Positions 16,458 through 26,500 of a DNA stretch of 33,277 nt are shown one piece after another (position 1 is the first letter of the stretch; each line of letters starts with the position of its first letter). The notes under the pieces were generated by a model. That model worked only from the letters and a program-made list of their open reading frames with translations, was not told the origin of the DNA and made no database searches. The stretch is from CAYSJU01 sp964431495 (GTDB taxonomy: Bacteria; Omnitrophota; Gorgyraeia; Tantalellales; Tantalellaceae). The stretch is taken from positions 1-33,277 of the forward strand of contig CAYSJU010000022.1 in the NCBI GenBank assembly GCA_964431495.1, written 5' to 3'. Position numbers and translations under genes: made by a program.

Positions 16458-16961
16458 TTAATCCGTCTCCACTTTGACAGCCGTGAGTTCCCTGGGACCT
16501 GTCCATGTCCCCTCACACTTCACAATGTAGTTCGCACGCAGCTGCTGAAGCGGTATACGCACGTCTTCCTCTCCCTCTATCAATGCGGTGTTAGGAACTA
16601 TCACAGTTACTCCGCCGATGAGCAGTTGACGGCCTTCCGAGTCAACCCGGCTGATCGTACCTTTGAGCTTGTCGATCCCAGCGAGCTTCTTCTCGATACT
16701 GCTCGCTGACAGCAGACCGGGTTCCGTGAAAAACCCGTCAATCTCGACATAATCACCGACTTTCAGTCCTCCGAGATCTATGCGTCGATCCATCTCATCC
16801 TCTATCTGCGCAGTCTGTGAAGCAACCCGGACCCCTGAGACCTCGATGATATTGCCCCCAAGATCAACCACTGTGATCTTCCCCTTCACCTCATCAGCAA
16901 AACAAATGCTGGCGACAAAAAGGATAAGCACCAATGGCAACAACAACTTCAAACCTTTCAT
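16458..16961 (-). CDS. Secreted DUF5666-like protein under c-di-GMP riboswitch control
   Basis: A 167-residue exported protein. Residues 1-22 are a signal peptide (MKGLKLLLPLVLILFVASICFA cleaved before DEV). The mature part has two similar beta-rich halves: GKITVVDLGGNIIEVSGVRV...LKVGDYVEIDGFF at about 27-82 and GTISRVDSEGRQLLIGGVTV...QLRANYIVKCEG at about 100-150. This layout of a small OB-like strand pattern with V.ID..G.I.V resembles DUF5666 proteins. The start has an excellent GGAGGTGGGGAG directly upstream. In front of it lie an intrinsic terminator (17000-17033) and a c-di-GMP-I aptamer (17045-17130), so expression should respond to cyclic di-GMP. The family call is moderate and its molecular role is unknown. 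Confidence 0.75.
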   Translation of the reverse strand: MKGLKLLLPLVLILFVASICFADEVKGKITVVDLGGNIIEVSGVRVASQTAQIEDEMDRRIDLGGLKVGDYVEIDGFFTEPGLLSASSIEKKLAGIDKLKGTISRVDSEGRQLLIGGVTVIVPNTALIEGEEDVRIPLQQLRANYIVKCEGTWTGPRELTAVKVETD

Positions 16962-16999
16962 CTCCCCACCTCCTTGTTTGATACTATCTTTCTATTTTC

Positions 17000-17033
17000 A
17001 AAAAAAACCCACAGACAGCCGCCTGTGGGTTTT
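17000..17033 (-). terminator. Intrinsic terminator, expression platform of the first riboswitch
   Basis: An 11-bp stem (AAAACCCACAG / CTGTGGGTTTT) around an 8-base loop is followed on the minus strand by a run of eight T. It lies 11 bases after the aptamer and 38 bases before the ATG of the DUF5666-like gene, the right place for transcription attenuation. Confidence 0.85.
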
Positions 17034-17044
17034 ATACGATCTCC

Positions 17045-17130
17045 CCGGACCGGCAGCTGACTGCCTTTGCCTTACGGCTTTAGGCTCTTAAGCTTTGCGT
17101 CCCACGCTTTCGCGTGGTCTGCCTTTTTCG
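17045..17130 (-). promoter_or_regulatory. Cyclic di-GMP-I riboswitch (GEMM-I aptamer)
   Basis: Read on the minus strand, the conserved blocks come in order: AAAGGCAGACC, a hairpin CCACGC-GAAA-GCGTGG with a GNRA tetraloop (17102-17117), the signature GGGACGCAAAGC (17092-17103), the receptor-side GCCTAA (17080-17085), and the 3' block GGCAGTCAGCTGCCGG (17050-17065). This is the well-known class I c-di-GMP aptamer. A strong terminator follows at once, then the DUF5666-like gene. Whether ligand turns the gene on or off cannot be read with certainty; the aptamer 3' block and the terminator loop (GCGGCTGT) share short complementary stretches that could form an antiterminator. A -10-like TTATAC lies just upstream, without a clear -35. 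Confidence 0.9.
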
Positions 17131-17230
17131 CTCCTGTATAATTTCTTTTTAAAGTATCTTACTTTGTCTTTCTATAATCTAACCGCAAGTATACCTTCTT
17201 ATTTTTAAAAAGCAAGTTCTTAATCCGAAT

Positions 17231-17298
17231 AAAAAGGGGGACAGACACCATTTTTGGTGACAGTATCTTAAACAAAAATGGTGTCTGTCCCCCTTTTT
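17231..17298. repeat. Long perfect hairpin repeat, GGGACAGACACC type, inside the end of the synthetase gene
   Basis: Two 26-base arms (17231-17256 and 17273-17298) are perfect reverse complements around a 16-base loop that begins GTGACA, like the loop of the element at 16373. The arm contains GGGGGACAGACACCATTTTT. The right arm and part of the loop are the last codons and stop codon of the acyl-CoA synthetase gene. The element may also help end transcription of that gene. Confidence 0.9.
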
Positions 17299-19013
17299 TC
17301 ATTGATCATATCGACCAGTACTTTTCTCTTTATTTTTCTGGTCACTGTCTTGGGAAGTTCCTCTTCCCAGATATCGAAATCCATTATTCTCTTATGGACA
17401 GCCAGACTTTTGCTTAAACGGGCGATCTCAGACGATATCCTGTCCCTCATTTTTTGCTTATCGGTTCTTTCGCTCTCTTCGAATAATTCATGTTCCGGCA
17501 CAATAACGGCAAAAACCTCTTCGTGTCCTTCGCGCAGGCCCCGGGTAGCGATCCTTCCCAAAACGGACATCTCCTTTATATAAGGGCTCTTCCCTATGAC
17601 CGCTTCCACCTCTTCCGGAAAGACCTTTTTGCCAGTGCCTAAGGCTATCAGATTCTTCAACCTGCCGGATATGTGAAGAAATCCGTTTTTGTCAAAATAC
17701 CCGAGGTCGCCCGTAGAAAACCAGCCGTCTTTCATGACAGCCCTGGTCTCTTCCAGATTCCTGAAATAGCCCTTCATCACGTGCGGCCCGCGGGTCAGGA
17801 TCTCACCTTCAAGGGCGGCATTGCTCTCTTTAATGATCCTCACGTCAACTCCTGGCAGTGGCCTGCCCACAGAACCGAATTTAGTCATCCGGTAGGTATT
17901 GACCGATATCACGGGAGCGGTCTCGGTAAGGCCATAACCCTGCAGCACCCTGAACCCCATGGCATTCAAGTCAACCTCTATGTCAACATCCAGCGGCGCG
18001 CCGCCGCTTACGAACCCGCGCAGCCGGCCGCCAAATTCCTCATGAACGGGCCTGAACAATAATTTCCCGATCCTTATCTCGAATTTAAGCAGAAATCTGG
18101 AGATCGATAAAAAGGTCTTGAACACTTTTTGCCTGGAAGGGGACAATTTATCCGCCTTTTTCATGATCCCGCCGTGGAGCATCTTCAGTACCAGAGGGAC
18201 GCAGATCATGGCCGTGGTCCGGCACTTTCTCATAAGCGGAAGCAAAGTGGTGGGTTTTAGACTGTCGCAATAAGTAACACATGACCCACCGTACAAGGGA
18301 ACGATCAAACCGCCTGTCATTTCCAGCATATGGTTTAACGGCAGAATGGAAAGGAATCTATCCCTGGTGCCGCAATGGATCATCTTGCTGAACGTCATGA
18401 CCTGGAACAAAAGGTTCTTACAGCTGATCTCCACGCCCTTGGCGATACCGGTCGTCCCGGAAGTATATACTATCAATGCCGTGTCTTCAGTAGATATGGG
18501 GCGGCCTCTCTCTTTTCCCCTGTGCTTTTTCAACCCTTTTAACGATATTACGTCCTCTCGGCCGTTTTCGTCCAGCAGTATGACCCTTTCAATGTGAGGA
18601 AGGTCGGATCGCAAGTTATCTATCACGCCTATATATTTCTTGCTGACGAATACGCATTTTGTCTGGGTATCGTCAAGTATGAACCGGATCTCTTTGTCGC
18701 TCAATTTTATGTCTATGGGAACCACCGTGGCGGCGCATGATATGATGCCGAAGAAAGCGATCGCCCATTCGGGCCTGTTCTCGGACAGTATCGCGACCCT
18801 GTCGTTCTTTTCTATGCCCAGGTTGATGAGCGCGGAAGAAACGCCGATCACTTTACGGCCAAGCTTGACAAATGTGATCTGCCTGCTGGATCCGTCTTCC
18901 ATGTTGATCCTGAGAGCGGGCCTGTTACCGTACTTTTTATTTATCGCTTCCAGGATGTCCGTAATAGTGACGTTCTTTAAAACCTTTTTGACCAGTGAAT
19001 TGATCTGTGTCAC
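17268..19013 (-). CDS. AMP-forming long-chain acyl-CoA (or acyl-ACP) synthetase
   Basis: The enzyme activates a fatty acid with ATP to an acyl-adenylate and passes it to CoA or an acyl carrier protein. Numbering from the GTG, the phosphate loop YTSGTTGIAKG is at 183-193, the motif GYGLTETAPV near 359-368, WFSTGDLGYFDKNGFLHISGR near 431-451, and the catalytic-lysine motif LPKTVTRKIKR near 553-563. About 580 residues fits the class. A longer frame starts at 19031, but the GTG at 19013 overlaps the upstream stop as GTGA and has GGGAG seven bases before it, so I prefer it. The final residues EKRGTDTIFV come from a hairpin repeat. It is paired with a lipase-like gene, suggesting release and reactivation of fatty acids. 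Confidence 0.9.
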   Translation of the reverse strand: MTQINSLVKKVLKNVTITDILEAINKKYGNRPALRINMEDGSSRQITFVKLGRKVIGVSSALINLGIEKNDRVAILSENRPEWAIAFFGIISCAATVVPIDIKLSDKEIRFILDDTQTKCVFVSKKYIGVIDNLRSDLPHIERVILLDENGREDVISLKGLKKHRGKERGRPISTEDTALIVYTSGTTGIAKGVEISCKNLLFQVMTFSKMIHCGTRDRFLSILPLNHMLEMTGGLIVPLYGGSCVTYCDSLKPTTLLPLMRKCRTTAMICVPLVLKMLHGGIMKKADKLSPSRQKVFKTFLSISRFLLKFEIRIGKLLFRPVHEEFGGRLRGFVSGGAPLDVDIEVDLNAMGFRVLQGYGLTETAPVISVNTYRMTKFGSVGRPLPGVDVRIIKESNAALEGEILTRGPHVMKGYFRNLEETRAVMKDGWFSTGDLGYFDKNGFLHISGRLKNLIALGTGKKVFPEEVEAVIGKSPYIKEMSVLGRIATRGLREGHEEVFAVIVPEHELFEESERTDKQKMRDRISSEIARLSKSLAVHKRIMDFDIWEEELPKTVTRKIKRKVLVDMINEKRGTDTIFV

Positions 19014-19819
19014 AGTCTCTCCCGCACCCATTGGAGGGTATCCTCAAAGACCTTCTCTTTTCCGATCTCTGCCACAAGAGAATGTTTCATTTCGTCATAT
19101 TCGATCAATTTTTTGTTTCTAGCTCTCAATCCTTCGAATATCTTTATGCTTGTCGGGGTATCCACAAATTCATCGTTCCCGGCAACCTGGAACAATATGT
19201 CCGTGCTGATCTTGTGTTTGAAAAATCTACTGTATATCTGTGCTAAAAGTATGCTTTGCAGAAGCTTTGGTGTGGCAAATCTATGCTCAAGCGGATCCGC
19301 ATCGATCATCTTCTGCATCTCGGGGTCCCGCGTGCATATCCGGGAATCAAAAGGCATTCTAAACTGTTTATCAGGCTTATAGAACCTGGCTGAGATCATT
19401 TTGACGTAATCCGGGAACGAGAATTTCAGAAGGCTCCAGAAGCCCGGGGAGATGCACACGATCCCGTCAAAGAGATCGGGTTTCTTTATCGCTGTCATAA
19501 AAGCGATGATCCCGCCCATGCTCTCGCCGATGAGAAAAACCTTTTTCCCCTTATGCCTTCTCTTGATAATATTATTCAGACGGCGGACATCTTTGATGTA
19601 GGTATTCAAGGAATCTATATGGCCCTTTAGATCTTCTGTCGCGCCAAAACCCTTAAGCTCGATCCCGTAAGAAGTGATATCTTTTTCTTGCAGATATTCG
19701 GACAGGTACTCCCAGTTATTGCTGTGCCCGCCAAGGCCGTGGACCAATAGCACTATAGCCTTTGGCGAGGAGCATCCCCATTCCCGGTAAAGTATATTTC
19801 TTTTATCGCATTTTTTCAT
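19010..19819 (-). CDS. Alpha/beta hydrolase, monoacylglycerol lipase / lysophospholipase type
   Basis: A 269-residue serine hydrolase of the Hydrolase_4 (serine aminopeptidase S33) group. The oxyanion segment HGLGGHSNNW is at 27-36, the nucleophile elbow GESMGG places Ser at residue 100, the acid is likely in VAGNDEFVD (Asp216 or Asp220), and the histidine is His246 in EMKHSL. No signal peptide is seen, so it is cytoplasmic or membrane-associated. Its stop overlaps the acyl-CoA synthetase start, and together they would free and reactivate acyl chains from lysolipids or monoglycerides (inference). A consensus-like promoter lies 52 bases upstream. Confidence 0.9.
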   Translation of the reverse strand: MKKCDKRNILYREWGCSSPKAIVLLVHGLGGHSNNWEYLSEYLQEKDITSYGIELKGFGATEDLKGHIDSLNTYIKDVRRLNNIIKRRHKGKKVFLIGESMGGIIAFMTAIKKPDLFDGIVCISPGFWSLLKFSFPDYVKMISARFYKPDKQFRMPFDSRICTRDPEMQKMIDADPLEHRFATPKLLQSILLAQIYSRFFKHKISTDILFQVAGNDEFVDTPTSIKIFEGLRARNKKLIEYDEMKHSLVAEIGKEKVFEDTLQWVRERL

Positions 19820-19870
19820 CGGTATGAATTATTGCTATTGTGAAAGGGCAGCATTGAATCTAACTTTTGT

Positions 19871-19899
19871 ATAATATCACTTGCGCCGGGTTATGTCAA
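19871..19899 (-). promoter_or_regulatory. Strong sigma-70 promoter for the hydrolase-synthetase operon
   Basis: On the minus strand a perfect TTGACA is followed after 17 bases by TATTAT (five of six). This is the best promoter match in the window, located about 52 bases before the hydrolase ATG. The rest of the 142-base gap shows only a short ATGCG/CGCAT hairpin near 19919. Confidence 0.75.
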
Positions 19900-19961
19900 T
19901 AAGAAAAGTAATATCGTAATGCGTTATGCGCATTGTGTGGAAGGAACGACTTTGAAAATCA

Positions 19962-20486
19962 CTACTTATATTTAACATGAAATCCTATGCCGGGTTTTTC
20001 TTTTCCAATAGAAGGCTTCATGAGTTCCCGAATAGCTTCAAAAATCATTTTTATCTTTTGATCATGTTTTTCGATTTTTCCTTCCAACTGATCTAACTTA
20101 TGACAAAGCTCTTTACTAGCAGATATAATCCCTCTCAATTTTACAAATGTCCGCATAATTGCTATATTTACCTGAATGGCCCTTTTGCTTTTCAAGACGC
20201 TTGAAAGCATTCCTACGCCCTGCTCAGTAAATACATATGGTAAATATCTTCTACCACCACGGTTTGAGGTCACAAATTGTGACCTCAAATGAGAAAATTC
20301 CCGTTTTGTCAGCTGAAACATAAAATCATCCGGAAACCGCTGCAGGTTTCTCTTTACTGCTTGAATTAAAACCTTTGTAGAAACTCCATAAAGCTCTGCC
20401 AAATCTTTATCAAGCATAACTCTGCACCCTCTTATAAGCAAAATCTTTCGTATAATAATTTCTTTGGAAACTGGCATTTTAATCAT
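19962..20486 (-). CDS. ORF6N domain protein
   Basis: The N-terminal 90 residues match the ORF6N domain found in phage and mobile-element antirepressor-like proteins: VMLDKDLAELYGVSTKVLIQ, then AVKRNLQRFPDDFMFQLT, then SNRGGRRYLPYVFTEQGVGM and the AIQVNIAIMRTFVKLR segment. A coiled-coil stretch (about 122-155, ELCHKLDQLEGKIEKHDQKI) ends the protein. The length of 174 is usual. The ATG at 20486 has a good GGAGGAG six bases upstream, so MIKMPV is the likely start. It sits alone between the giant gene and the lipase operon with no other phage gene, so it may be a remnant or a regulator of DNA or phage functions. The molecular target is unknown. Confidence 0.88.
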   Translation of the reverse strand: MIKMPVSKEIIIRKILLIRGCRVMLDKDLAELYGVSTKVLIQAVKRNLQRFPDDFMFQLTKREFSHLRSQFVTSNRGGRRYLPYVFTEQGVGMLSSVLKSKRAIQVNIAIMRTFVKLRGIISASKELCHKLDQLEGKIEKHDQKIKMIFEAIRELMKPSIGKEKPGIGFHVKYK

Positions 20487-20582
20487 ACAATCTCCTCCAT
20501 TTCATATACGCTGTCCCTTACTATTACTATAATAGACACCTGAAAAGGGGAAATTCTTTCAAATTATTTCATCTATGTTGGC

Positions 20583-23500
20583 TTACGCGGCCTGCAACAA
20601 CAACTGGATCTTCGCATGGTAATCCCGCAACTGCTGGACCGGCATTCTGAGTATGGGCGGCAAGGCAAGCGTTATGGCCAGGTTCCTTCTTACCGTGGAG
20701 GACGGATGTATCATATTATCAAGAGTATCTTCTGTCAGTATCACACTATCGCCGAAAAAGACTTCATACACCTTCTGCAGCCTGTTAAATACTTCTTTCC
20801 TTAATCCGGGTAATTCCTTCTCTTCCTCTTCACTTTTTTCAGCGTCCCTCCTTTGCGCCATGACCAGCGCTGCTTTGGCAAGCCCTATGGTCAATGCGGC
20901 ATCAAAATTCCTGAGCAGAACCTGTTCATCGTCCTCTGCCGTAATCCCGTTCAGCGCAACAGGATATTGATTGGGAGCCATTTCCGCATCCCTGTCCCTC
21001 ATCCATTCCAGCCATGCCTTTGAGACTATGGGTATTTCTATCGCGTTATCGCGTCTTGGAGTATTGATGCGCTTTTTTATTAATTCTTCAATATCTCCAT
21101 CCATGCCAAATAATACTGCTTTTCCCCTTATTTCCTTTTTCAGCAATGCTACTGCTTCATATTCCGATGCCGCGTTCTCAATATCGTTTGCCAGGGCATC
21201 CGGAACATTTGCGCCATCCAACAGATCAGGAAGCTCAAATGAAAAATTCACGTTATCAAGTTCCCTGCACAAGAGGATCAAACTCGCCCAGGTCTCCATG
21301 TTCGCCTGAAGGTCCTCTTTGGGTATCAACGATAGATCCACAACAACATCCACGGGGATTCCTTCTCCAGCCGTCTTGCCAGGCGCTTCTGCCATGGCCG
21401 ACTCTACCATGCTGAACAACCGCCGGTTTCCGGTATTGATCTCGCCAAGGAATTTTTCTTCCTCTCTCTCCTCTGTTCGCTGTATCACCGGCTCAACATC
21501 CTCTACTTCGTCCGACTCGTAAATAATTACTTCCCACTTGAAATGATCTATAACCGTTTTCCTGTGAAGCCATCCTTTTTCACACTCTTCTTCCAGATAT
21601 TCATTTAACGTTCCACCCCATGAAACGATCCGTATCTTTTTATTCTCCGCGACTCTCTCGAGTTTCGCCAGCACCTTTCTCAATATTCCTGGAGTGAACG
21701 GATTGAACAGAAAAAACACTGTGCCCTCGCTGAGATCCAGCGCATCGGAACTGGCATCCCCTTGGATGACCTCCACGTTCCGCAACCCCCATTTCTCCGC
21801 CACCCTGCGGCATTCAGCCATTCTTTCACCCACCAGTTCGACCCCCATGGCCTTACCTGCCTGTGTCAGAAAACCCGCGGCAAGCACAGCGCGCCCGAAT
21901 CCTGAACCAAGATCATAAAACACGTCATCCGGACCCAACAAAAGCTCATCCATAACATTTTTAATAACAAAGTATGGAGTCCCGTTGTATCCGGAATACT
22001 GCCCGGGATATTCACCGTGATCGATCTTCTCTTCGGTCGCGCTTTCGTGTATGTCCAGCAACCAGTCAATACACTGATCCTCCACGTCCGCAAGCTCTTC
22101 CCTGACATTGCTAAGGGTCTTGGCTATTATCATTTTTCCGCTCTCCGGATCTTTCTCGATCCGCCCGGCGAGTTTTTCCCTAAGACGGCTTTCCAATACG
22201 GTCAGATGATAATAGTATTTTGCCCCTGAGTTACCAAAAAGATGCTTCAGCTTCGGTTCTTTATCAGCTATGTCCCCCGCTTCTTCCCTGTTTTCCCACT
22301 GAAAAATATCCAGCAATTCCCCATCAATACGCCTGTTATTCATTGCCAAATATCCCCCGGCGACGGATTTCCACAAAATATCGATCACTTCCCTTGCCCT
22401 TGCGATCTTTCTTATGGTCTTAAAAAGTTCAAAATTATCGGATATATTATCCTGCCTTCCTAAGATCGGCTCTATTTCAGATAGATCATAAAGGTAGCTG
22501 TCAAAATGATCTATAGCGGTTTCATAATCCATGTATTCGATCATATCACCTGTTTTTCGGCCTATCAGATCGAGAAAGAGCATAACTGTTGCAAGGTCGA
22601 TCAATCCATCAAGTGATAGTTCATCTGGCTTCACAGACTCGCCGCTGATCCGTGCTTTCAGAATACCGAGCAACTTTTCACGCCTTTCAAGATCTACAAC
22701 ACAAGGGGACAGAAATCCCTGTCCCATTATAGTTGTTGTCCCCAGCAGAACTCCCGCGTTGATCTTCCCCGGGTCTGTTTCAAGCGGGAGACCGGTCAAT
22801 CCCATAAGATCATATTCCCTTTGTATGCTCCGCCAGGCATTATAGCTCTCCAGGCCGATCCCCCATAACCTGTGGAACAAAGCCGGTGTACCGCTCCGCC
22901 AGTGTTCCCTGAGCATATCAGGTGTGATACTCTTTAGTCTGCTTACCGGATCTTCAGTATAAGGAAAGAGCACTTTTGGAAGTATATTCTTGTAAACAAA
23001 ACTTTTTAACGTCGGAGCTTTTTTATGCCTGGTCAGATTTAAATAATAATGTTCGCCGACAGCGTATTCAACTATCCTGTCAGGCGCAAAATCCGCGGAT
23101 AACGCGGCTTCAAAGACCGGGACGAATTTCTGGACTATGGCACTTAGCCTTTCAGGAGTGGCCTCTTCCTGCGGAAGTTCGAACAGCTCATAATAAACCT
23201 CCCTTACCCTCTCTGCCAGCCTGTAGGCCTCTTCCATGTAATAAAATTCGCTTGTGACCCCTGTTTCGGGATCAGGTCTTTTAGCGCCGCCAAAAGTCAT
23301 TATCTCAAACCATTCAACCCCGCTTCTCTCCATCTGGCTTATGTCTGAAGAAGAGGGCTTCACGATCCGCTCAGATATCATTTTCGGACTTAAACCCCTG
23401 AATGCTACGTTAGGATGATAATGGGCGGAGTAATTCGGCAAGGCCTTCTGCTTTCCGGCTTCCTCATTAACCCTCTCAAAATAACTGTCTGAAAAAAATG

Positions 23501-26500
23501 AGTTCCGGCAGGATACGATCATTTCAATGTCTGTTGGCAGGGATATATCGCCCTCCTGTCTTATTAGATCTTTCATCTTATCAACGTCAGCGGGCAGGTG
23601 CCGGGACAATAATTCACCCATGAAGTCCCACACATTCATCCATTCGTCATCCGCTATTGTCATTGAATAACGCGCATTGTCAGAGATAACAGCTATCTTT
23701 TGATCCTTAACTGTCAGTGTAAGTTCATTTGATCTGAACAATGCCCGTATAACCTCCTGGACCTGCGGGTATGTTGACAGGTCCTCGATCTCAACGGCCA
23801 GGATCTTATCTTCTTCCGGCGGGATGAAATCAATAACAACAGTCGTAGTTTCATCATGTTCAAGTTTCCTGGTAAGCCCCAGACCAAAAGCTTCTACTAC
23901 GCCGCCTTTCTTTCTTATGAAGTCGTGCATTTCCCTGATCCCTTTTGACGCCCGGGGAGAAATGCAAAGGGTCTTTCCGTATTTCTTTATTATTTTTGAA
24001 CCGGGAGGAACTCCGGATATGGGCTCCGGATTGAACTCTGAAAGCGCCATATCAAGCGCGCGCTCATATATAATATCCTTTAATTCCGCCGTATCATCCG
24101 CGTCAATTGTCACGCCTTCCAACCGGTCAGCGCCGCGCAAAAACCTTACCGCAAACTCTCTCAACGCATTGTCAATGGCCTGCTTGTGTTCAGGCCCCGC
24201 TATGTTCATAACTTTCACCAGATTATCCACCCAGTCATGGATCGAAGCCTTGAAGAAATCTTCCCTGCCTCTTCCTGTTGCATCCGCTATTTTGTAAAAA
24301 TCCTCAAAATCAGTCCCGTAACCAGAGATATCAAAATTGATGATCGAGCCATGCTGGGCCTGTATGATACCTTCCGCAACGACAATTCTCATGTTTTTCC
24401 CGTAATTCGCGGCAAGTTCAGGCAAATATTCCTCCACCGTCAACCCTAATTCTTCTAAAATAGCGTCAAAAGCGTCTTTATCAGGCTCTTCATCTTCGTC
24501 AAAGAACGCGGTAAGACGCCGGTAATCATTTACCGGCGCGCGTAAAGAAATACAATAAGGCCCTTCCAGATGCATAACATCAAGCGTCCAGCGGGTCAAT
24601 TTACCGTCTCGTGCCAGCAACCCTGTTTCTCTATTCTCCGGATAAGCATTATTAACTCCTAAACCTACCGGATAACGCGTTCTCATCTGATGCCACCAGT
24701 CAAGGAACACGCCCGGCTTACCTACATGTTCCTCAAAAGTTGTTGAAGGAAAATCAGTGCTGATATTATGCTTTTCATACGCCGGAGTTCCCACGTTCTT
24801 GAATTCAAGCCCGAAAACATGCCTTTTGCCGATCGTATACGGGACAGGCAATAATATGGAACGCCCCCCTATACCCAATACCGGTATCTCGAACGGCTCC
24901 CCATCCTTATCATGGACTCTCCTCAACCCAAACCTTTCATAGACCTCATGATCACTGAGAGACCTTATATCACGGACAGTGGCCATTCCTTCCTGTTTGA
25001 CAAAGAACGGCCCGGCCATTAACAACAAAGCGCCTTCTTCACTGTTCATGATTCCATCCATATACGCGGGTAATTCAACATCGGAAGGCAGGTTCCAGGA
25101 TCTTCCCTCTTTTACATAGACATGAGCATTGACCGGAATGAGCGACCTGCCCTGTTTGAAATATCTCCTTTCGCCTGTTTCAGGGTCAACCATAATACTG
25201 GCTGCCTCATGGGAAAGGACCTCTTCCACTTCCCTGGCAGCTTCTTCCTTTAAAGTGTATAAAGCATCGGGCGCTGTCACGGGAGAAAAACCCGCTTCCC
25301 TTAAAGAAGGATAGCTATCCTCGATCACTTCAAATACTTCGTCTAAAGTCTCTTTCAGAACCTTACCCGTGCTGTCAACTACAACCGCGCCGGGAGGCCT
25401 GGTAGCGGGCATCCGGTGCCTTTCCCTATCTTGAGTATCTCTTTCTGTCGTGCTTTCAGCGACCGCGTCAATAATTTCATCCCGCAATTCATCCTCTGTC
25501 TTTGTTTTCCTTTTCCGTTCGTACACGTCTTCGGGGACATCAAAAACATGACAGTAAGCTTCTTTAAGCCCGCTCGTAGCGATGATCTGATCCGCCCTTC
25601 TTCCTGCTCTCTCGCGCAGTTCCGCGGTCAAATATATCTTTACAGGCGCTTCAGGCGCGATCTCTATTCCTGTCACCCGGCCTTCCAGGACCACGGAAAC
25701 ACCTCTCCTTGTAAGATCGCCTACCACTTCCCTTAATTCTCTCGCGGCAATTTCCCGCACTTCGGGTATCTCGGCAACTAAAGCCACGTTTTTCGAGATA
25801 TCTTCAGAGTAAAATATCTCCGTGATATCCTCGCCTGAATAAAAATAGCGCATCTCTCCGTTTATCTCTTTTGAGCTGAACAAGCGCATATTAATACTCC
25901 CGGCTATGGAAATGAGATCATCCAACCGGTCCCTGATATTATCGTCTAAACGGATACCGTCTTTCAAAGCCAGCCAGGTTATCAGTCTATAGACCTTGCC
26001 GTACGATAAGAATTCAGCGCCCAGTCTTTTGGCCGTGATCCGGGCCACCGTGGATTTCCCGCTTCCCGAGGGCCCGTCAATAGTGACGACCATTGTGTTT
26101 GATGACTTTAATGGCGCATCCGGATCGCGCCCTGGACGCGCGTCCTCCACCTTCTCCGAAGGTATTGGTTCGACCTTTACCCTGCTTACATCCTCGTAAT
26201 ATTCATCCAAACTTTTACAACTCGAAACGATCCTGAACTTCTCCCCCCTCCGGGGGCCTTGAAACACCTCGACCTCTACCGCTACAGTATCCCCGTCAAG
26301 TGCCGGACCGGATATTACATTCAATAAACGTCTCTTATCCGGAGCCCCGGTGTACCATTCATCAAGCACGGCATTAATATCCTGGAAAGGTCTCCTGTCA
26401 TCTTGCAGGATCATCTCAAGGATCATGGTTACCTCGACTCTGAGCTGGGTACTGTATTCAAACCCGGTCATATCCAGGATGGGTCTGAATATGGACTGGA

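Noticed and set aside
16322..16709. Open frames on both strands running through the hairpin at 16373
   Set aside because: They are made largely of the hairpin arms (KRGTDTIF-type peptide) and the antisense of the DUF5666-like gene, not independent genes.
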